Made by a program: the position numbers and the translations under genes. A model generated the notes under the pieces. The model was not told the DNA's origin and ran no database searches. It saw only the letters and a program-made list of their open reading frames with translations. 64,000 nt of DNA from Deuterostichococcus epilithicus (taxonomy: Eukaryota > Chlorophyta > Trebouxiophyceae > Prasiolales > Stichococcaceae): NCBI GenBank assembly GCA_033439295.1, contig JAVTLE010000005.1, positions 3,584,501-3,648,500 on the forward strand, written 5' to 3'. The number at the start of each line of letters is the position of its first letter. The stretch's first letter is position 1. Shown in pieces: positions 58,201-64,000 of this stretch.

Positions 58201-58391
58201 TCATGGGGACATCGTTCGACGCCTTGCCCGCAGCACAGCGTCACGGCTACGTGGGTTGCTACACCAGCCACACCGAATTTCTGCTGTGCTGGCTGCAGGC
58301 AGACCTCGATGCGAAGACCGCCTGGATCCCCACCGGCATCAAGCCCCCCACCTGGCTCCCGGGACAGAAGGCTGCTGCCGCCGCAAGGTAG
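55267..58391 (+). CDS. Unrecognised protein with two probable membrane segments, 8 exons
   Basis: I do not recognise the family. Exons with agreeing phases: 55267-55454, 55808-55937, 56100-56325, 56557-56633, 57058-57224, 57635-57755, 58038-58109, 58299-58391; 1,074 nt, 357 aa. The first ~200 residues are Ser/Ala/Gly-rich and probably disordered, then VERSGASAAVDGLRQLLGDQ. A basic stretch (ERREAMRKR) precedes hydrophobic segment 1 at about 234-248 (ATLLLLAVASAALAW). Segment 2 is at about 268-285 (AVAAVCLAIVALKAALAA). A short coiled coil follows (QVMQEDVHTMRVIIERMQ), then a tail with TAWIPTGIKPPTWLPGQK. The last intron needs a GC donor at 58110; if it is not spliced, the frame stops at 58151 instead. 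The layout suggests a membrane protein with both ends on one side. A TGTAA motif at 58632-58636 may end the transcript. Confidence 0.65.
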
Positions 58392-58414
58392 CGCTACCTT
58401 GCGGCGGCAGCAGC
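58371..58414. repeat. Perfect 44-bp palindrome spanning the stop codon
   Basis: Bases 58371-58392 (GCTGCTGCCGCCGCAAGGTA plus GC) are the exact reverse complement of 58393-58414, with no spacer. The TAG stop of the preceding gene model (58389-58391) lies in the left arm. The transcript could form a 22-bp hairpin at the end of the coding region. Confidence 0.98.
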
Positions 58415-58992
58415 GTTCTTGGGGTCTGCTGGCTCTCTAGAGGACATGACTCTCCGGTCGTCGCAGTGCATCGGTCCGTGTGCAGGCCACATGATGTTCG
58501 GCGCACACCTGCCCAGGCGCTGATCTGCCGACCGGGCGGCTCTGCAGCCGAACGCACAACGCGCGAGGACATCTTCCCTTTTTTGCCAGGTCATTCACGG
58601 TAGTGGTGTGGATTGTACCGAGGCTCGCACATGTAACATCACGCCCTGGAATGACACGATCTGCGCTGCGCATGCTCTGCCAATGGTCGCTTGTTCACAT
58701 CAGGCCCACGCATCAGTCAAATTACTCTCGCATTTCCCGCAAATTTATGCTGCTGGTATCCACTGCGGCAGCACGGGCATCGTTCTTGCGCTGCCAATGA
58801 GCCGAGGACTCAGTTGGCATCGGCTGAACCCAGACTGTACACGCGTCCAGTAGGTTGCCTCATCTCGCTTCAGCAGATAAATTGCCCACTCACAATCAGT
58901 AACTGTGCTGCTCGCTGTTATTCTATGACGTGCAGCTGATCGGCGAGCATTCGGGACACCAATTTAAACCCAATCGCCCCGCACTCAGCCAC
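58392..58992. other. Intergenic before the G-patch gene
   Basis: About 600 bp. It begins inside the 44-bp palindrome, carries a TGTAA motif at 58632-58636, and should hold the promoter and 5' UTR of the next gene. No other feature was seen. Confidence 0.45.
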
Positions 58993-61900
58993 ATGGCTGC
59001 AAGCGAGCTCGAGGCAGCGGAGGCCGAGCTCGCTGAGCAGCTGGTGCAGCACGAGGAGGCTCTTCAGGGCTTGCAGGACGCCCTACACCTGGATCGAGAA
59101 AACGGCGAGCTGATCGAGGTGGCCGCACCGCACAGCGCATCCAGCCAATTTACCACAGCGCTGCTCCTGCAGGCTCACCAGAGCTTCGCAGTGTGCTGAG
59201 AAGAAGACTGAGCTACGACACATGCTGCATTCGAGCAGTTTCCACGGCCTACTGCAGGGTAGTTGCGAGATCTATACCCAACGCCATGTGCGAAGCCGCA
59301 AATTCAGCTGGTTTTGGGCACTGCACAGGCAGAGAGGGACCTGGCAGCGGCGGTCTCGGACATAAAGTCCACCCTGCTGGAACTGAAACGGGAGCGGCTG
59401 CTGGCAGAGCTCGCTGGCGGCGGCGGCGCGGGGAGTGGTGCTGGTTCATTGCCGCAAACGGCAGCTGATGGTGGGCAGTTGCAACAGGCGGGAGCTACAG
59501 CGCAGGACCTCGCAGCATCCAGCGGCGTGCCAGCTGTGGCTGCCGGGGTGCATGGCCCCGTGCTCATTGGTACGCACCTTGCCGGGCTGCGAGACAAGTT
59601 GTTAGACGCAAGGCCTTCTGGCCCGCACAATGCAATGAAAGTGTGTCCATCAGCCGAACTCCCAAGAAGCCGATCCTCGGTGCAGGGCCCGCTTCAGCGC
59701 GGCAGGATTGCCGAGGCCGCAGCTTTGGCTCAGGCTCAGTTCAAATGATAAGCATCGTGGCGGCCTTGTCCGCAGGTGGGCGCTACCGCTTCCGCTTTGT
59801 GGACGGCCACTGGCACGCCGGCTTGGTCGTGGCGCTGCATCACATAGAGTCACAGACGCCACTGGCAGCCGCAGCAGCAGCCGGCGTCAGCGCCCAGACG
59901 CTGGCGGCATCAGCTGCGGGCGGCCAGGCACCCAACGCACATACAGAAGCCGTCGTGCGCTTCCTGCATCCCACGCAGCGCCAGATGCTGGGCGGCGTGC
60001 AGCTCCCTGCTTCCGCGCTGCAGCCCGACCATGGCCGGGCGCACGACCTGACGAGGCTGCGGCCCGGCGACGTGGTCTTTGCGCAGCTGGGCGGCAGTGC
60101 AGCTGTCGGCGGCGGGCATGGCACTCAGGAACATCCGTCAGACGCTGACCAGCTGTGGCAGGAGGTCAGCATTCTCAGGTTCCAGCATGGCGGTCGGAGC
60201 GTCGACGTGGCGGCAGTGGCGGACCCCGGCCGGCTGGCCAGCCTGGCCGTCGGCGATGTCGTACCGACGCCCTGGGCAGACTCGTCAGACAGCGAAGATG
60301 GGGATGCGTCTGGCGGCGAGGCGCCTGAAGGCGAGGCAGATGGGAGCGGCGGCGGCGGCTTCGCGGCAGCGGGCTCGTGGGCGGCAGCCGGGCCGCCGCG
60401 GGGGCAGGACTCCCGGCAGCAGCTGGCCGGCATTCCGCCGGACGACGATGCGCAGCCGGACCCTCGGCGCCTTGTGGCAGCGGAAGCGGCCCGGGCGGAG
60501 GCTGCGGTCGCGGTGGCGGTCGCCGCCGCAGCGGGGCGGCAGACCGACACTGTAGTTTTCACGGACTGGGAGGTGGGCAGGACAGGAGCCGTCCGCTCAC
60601 CCCAGTGTGTGCTGCCAGCTCCGGCGCCGCAGGCGGCGGCCGCTCCGGTCTTGCCGCAACCGCTCGCATGACATCGCCTGGCGCTGTGGCGGCATGCATG
60701 CGAAACGAAAGCAACATCCACTCTGCAACGGCGGTCACCGATTGACTCGCCATCCTGGCCGCAGGCGCACGAGCGGGGCATCGGATCCAAGCTGCTGGCG
60801 GCCATGGGCTATGTTGCTGGCACCGGGCTGGGCCGCGGCGGCTCTGGCATTGTGGCACCCATCCAGGTAAGCATGCTCCCCAATGCCGCAAGTGCGCCTG
60901 CCTTGGCATTGTGTTCCATCGGCCGAAATTTGTAATGACTGGCAGCCCACATTTCGGCCCCGCTCATGCTGGAGTGCGTTCGGCAATTCGTTTAGTTCGG
61001 CCCCGCTCATCCTGTAATGCTGTAGTGCGTTCTTTGCTTTGGCCATGTCCACAAGAGGAAGCCGCTGGATGGTTCAGCTCTGTCTAAGCTCCCTCCATCC
61101 ACAGCAGCTGCGCACGGCTTCAATTGTGGCACTTGAACTTGGTATCGCCAACAGGTGACGGCGCTGCGGCCGGGCGCGGGGCTGGGGGTGCTGCCCAACA
61201 ACACCACGGAGGGTGCGGCGGCCGCGAAGAAGCGGAAGCGCGGCGGCAAGCGTGCCCGACTGCGCAAATTTGCCCAGACGTCTCGTGCCGGCAGGTGCGC
61301 GGTGCCGCATGCTCCTTTATGAAGAGAGCGAGGTTTGCGTGCTCTGAACACTGGAAACAGCAGCTGCGTGTGGACAGTACACGCTTCAGCATGCTGTTGA
61401 TCACGGCGTTGCTTGCCGGAGCTTTTGTGTACGATTCATCTTGGTCGCTTTAGGGTTCAGGGTTGCAAGTCGCAGTAGAATGAAGAGGTGCTGGGCTCGT
61501 AATCTGCCTTCAAGATTTGTTACACCTATGTATAAGCCAGCCATTTCATGCTGCAGCAACAAACAGTGCATGCGATTGAAAGTCCATAGAACTGGAAGTC
61601 GCAGGGAGAACGCTCGGGATGCCGGCGCGGCTGCAGAGGCCGCCGCCGGCGCGCCCGGCCTGTTTGGCTTCATCAACAACAGCCTGGGGGACGGCTCGGA
61701 GGCGGCGGCGGCAGTGCGCAGCTCCCGCGGCGGCGGCGGCGGTGGCGACGCGCGACCCTCGCGCTTTGGTGAGTTCAGGACTTAGTGGCAGTGGTGCCAG
61801 CGCAGCTGATACTCTTCCGAGATGGTCTGCCATATATAAAGGGTCCAGTGCTATCTGCAGATCGCTTGTACCTCTGGGCCTGGGCTGTCTCGAGAGGCTG

Positions 61901-62291
61901 GGTTGTACTTACGAAATTGGGTTGTACAGAGCGTCGAAGTGGCAGACAGTGAACATCAGTGCAATGAGACAGACATGCAAAGGGTGCTGCAGAGCTATCT
62001 CTGATGATAATTAATTGGCCTTCAGGCGGCGGCGGTCAGCCAGCGGCAGCCGCGCCCGACAGCAGGCAGGCGCTGGTCAGCCGGCAGCAGGAAGCGGAAA
62101 AGCTGCGTTCCAGGGTAGTGCACCTGCAGCAGATGGCGGCGCGGCACTCGCGGGACAAGGTCTTGGCGCCCCAGATCGCGCGGAAACTGGAAACGGCTCG
62201 TGTGGCGCTGGCCGCCATTGAGGGGCAGCACCACTCCGCGCTCGCGTCGATCCAGGCAGCCGAGAAGCAGAAGCGGTGGACCAAGTTTTGA
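58993..62291 (+). CDS. Tudor-like / G-patch RNA-processing protein of the ZGPAT family, CCCH finger absent, 7 exons
   Basis: Exons: 58993-59118, 59308-59569, 59776-60572, 60765-60866, 61155-61294, 61605-61768, 62026-62291. Phases agree: 1,857 nt, 618 aa. Residues 1-~75 form a coiled coil like the start of ZGPAT and plant CCCH/G-patch proteins (EEALQGLQDALHLDRENGEL, LLELKRERLLAEL). Residues ~130 on give a Tudor-like GGRYRFRFVDGHWHAGLVV. The G-patch is at about 396-429 (GIGSKLLAAMGYVAGTGLGR). Then come a KKRKRGGKRARLRK basic run, LFGFINNSLG, and a C-terminal coil ending AEKQKRWTKF. In relatives a C-x8-C-x5-C-x3-H finger follows the Tudor-like part. Here the single exon instead reads HPTQRQMLGGVQLPASALQP, with no Cys. 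G-patch proteins usually activate DEAH helicases; that role is inferred. An acidic Ser/Asp-rich and Ala-rich linker lies between. Confidence 0.85.
60954..61031 (+). repeat. Short tandem repeat in intron 4 of the G-patch gene
   Basis: TTCGGCCCCGCTCAT followed by a GCTG(G/T)AGTGCGTTC block occurs twice, about 45 bp apart. It is a local tandem duplication. Confidence 0.75.
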
Positions 62292-62753
62292 AAGGCAATG
62301 GTTTGTGCAGTTTTTTTGGCAGACGTTGCAAACATTTGTCGTGGGGATTCTGCTGGAGCACTTGTGCCAGCTCACCATGAAATTCGTCAACAGGCTTCGC
62401 GCATGGTGTCATTGCAAACATATTGGATGCATTTGCAGCCACCGCTGTGCCACCAACCGCTGCGCAAATAGATATTCAGCTGGTAGAAGCACAAGCAGCG
62501 TCCTCTTCTTATCCCAAAAACACTAGTGGTAGCATTGTACGTTGCACCAGCACTGGCCGAGAAAGGTCTAGCTGACCGTCGTTGGAAAGAGGCTGCACCA
62601 TTCCTGGGGTGTCTCTCACATTGGACACCCACAAGCTGTCGCCAGGCTGCTCGCCGCCGCAGCAACGGCCGCGTGAGACTGTGCACTCTGCCCTGTCCGA
62701 GGGCAGTCCTCTAGCGCCGCCCTGCGGCAGCGCCGCCCTGCCGCGGCGCCGCA
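62292..62753. other. Convergent 3' region between the G-patch gene and the TPR gene
   Basis: About 460 bp between two convergent stop codons. It should contain both 3' UTRs. No repeat or further gene was seen, and no clear TGTAA. Confidence 0.4.
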
Positions 62754-64000
62754 TCAGCCTCCCCCACCCTGCAGCAGCTGCTGGAACCACGGCTCGTCCC
62801 GCACCCCCGCAAAGTCCGCGTCCCCGGCCAAGTCCTCTGCGCTGACGTGCCCGAGTGCCAGCAGCCGCCGCAGCGCCGCCGCGGCATCGCCGCCGCGCCC
62901 GCACCCCGCCGCGGCGCACGCAAAGTTGTAGCGCACATCGCAGCGCTCGGCAAACAGCCCCAGCGGCTTGGGCTGCGCGGCAGACGGCATCCTGTTCTGC
63001 CACACCAATGCCAAGCCAGTGCCGCAGGGTGTGTGCGCGCTTGTTCGACAGTATGCCCGCGCAACTTCTGTCCTGCCCCTCATGCTTTGGACTTGAAGCA
63101 ACTGCTGCAGTGCTGCCGCCGCCTACCTGCCGCCGCCGCCGCTGCATCAATTGCCGGCTGCAGGCAACACGCTGGCTCGCCCCCGGTCCCGTGACACGCC
63201 CACGCACCATGTGGGGCTGGAACCGCGCTGCACCAGGCCCGGCAGCTGGCAAGGGCACAGGGAGCTGGAGGAGCACCCTCACCTGCGACAGCGCCGCGGC
63301 GTAGGCGTCCGCTGAGGCGCAGAAGTGCTGCACTACTGCGTCTAAAGCGCCGCCGGCGGCGCGCGCCACACCACCCAGGTGAGCGTGCGCCTCTGCAGTG
63401 CCCACCTGCGGATCAGTTACAAAGCAAGTTTCCAGATGGTTCCGGCGAAGTCCCGCCAAGGTGGCCAGGCATCTGTGTCCCACGCATGGCGTTAGTGTTG
63501 TGTCTCCGCCAGCGAATCCAGAGGCGCAGCTTCACGGTTTCGGTGAGGAGCACGGACCACGAGGTTACGGAACAAAAGGAGGAGTGAAGCTCACCAGTGC
63601 GTCAGAGTTGCCGGCGTGTATGGCCAGTGCCGCCGAGAAGCCTTCCGTCAGCGCAGCCCGTGCGGCAGCGGCCGCCGTCGCAGGATCGCCTGCTCGCTCC
63701 GCCTGGTATGGAAGAAGCAGTTCATGGAGCAGGCTCAAAATGGAACGCCTGATATTTACAGCGCCAAGCAGGCACTGCGGTGCGGCCAGGGGGCCGTGAC
63801 AGCCACTGGTGCAGCCTGCTGCCAAGTAAAGCGTTTCCAGCAGCTGCATCCCGCAAGGTCATCTCCGGGCGCCACTGCGCCATGCTAAAGCCTGCCAGCC
63901 TCCCGCTCCGAGAAGACACCAGATCAGCCTCCGCACGGTGACGAGGAGCTGCAGGGCCCTGGGGCAGTCCTAGGTTAGGGCAGTCCTGCAGCAAGATGCC
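62754..64000 (-). CDS. TPR-type protein, C-terminal part (gene continues past the right edge)
   Basis: Minus-strand exons with agreeing phases: 63702-63595 (AERAGDPATAAAAARAALTE, HAGNSDAL), 63405-63283 (GTAEAHAHLGGVARAAGGAL) and the last exon 62996-62754, ending LLQGGGG before TGA. The last exon has a typical terminal TPR pattern: RYNFACAAAGCGRGGDAAAA, RRLLALGHVSAEDL, then DADFAGVRDEPWFQQLL. This matches many bacterial and plastid TPR proteins. Two helix-turn-helix TPR units are visible in these 157 residues. Sequence from 63703 to 64000 probably contains another exon, but its splice sites are not clear. The protein's partner and cellular location cannot be told from this part. Confidence 0.7.

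Noticed and set aside
62509-63483. 324-codon minus-strand open frame
   Set aside because: It overlaps the TPR exons in another frame and reads through their introns. The spliced TPR model has the family pattern; this does not.

Overview
The window looks like nuclear DNA of a core chlorophyte green alga. It is GC-rich and densely intron-split, mostly GT-AG introns of a few hundred bases. It has plant-type TTTAGGG-like motifs, TGTAA motifs downstream of some stop codons, a PPSP proline-rich wall-type protein, a chloroplast-type rhodanese protein, and a nuclear gene for the photosystem II assembly factor Psb27. I saw no rRNA, tRNA, CRISPR array or virus-like element. Gene models were built by hand from splice signals, reading-frame phase and remembered family sequences.

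Layout: (1) <1-1371, minus: 5' part of an unrecognised Gln-rich coiled-coil protein. (2) 2534-34039, plus: UTP20, the giant HEAT/ARM-repeat scaffold of the small-subunit processome. I could trace 50 exons that join in one open frame of 9,246 nt (3,081 aa) over 31.5 kb, about half the window. (3) ~36043-39453, plus: a probable secreted Cys-rich / proline-rich / Cys-rich wall-type protein, with its N-terminus unresolved. (4) 41849-46198, plus: gamma-tubulin, 11 exons, 445 aa. (5) ~46734-48990, minus: rhodanese-like domain protein. (6) 49509-51952, minus: ESCRT-III subunit VPS2/CHMP2, 7 exons, 268 aa. (7) 52414-54238, plus: Psb27, 7 exons, 205 aa, divergent from VPS2 across about 460 bp. (8) 55267-58391, plus: unrecognised protein with two probable membrane segments, 8 exons. 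(9) 58993-62291, plus: Tudor-like/G-patch protein of the ZGPAT / plant CCCH-G-patch family that has lost its CCCH finger, 7 exons, 618 aa. (10) 62754->64000, minus: C-terminal part of a TPR-type protein.

The genes do not form a pathway. They are a normal eukaryotic mix covering ribosome biogenesis, microtubule nucleation, membrane scission, photosystem assembly, RNA processing and cell wall.

The most unusual signal lies in the introns. At seven clear exon edges in three unrelated genes (UTP20, gamma-tubulin, VPS2), one to three decayed copies of the exon edge sit in the neighbouring intron, about 90-150 bp away. Many still carry an AG acceptor in the same phase. These 'exon echoes' look like tandem duplications across splice junctions, and I present them as the main candidate for something undescribed.
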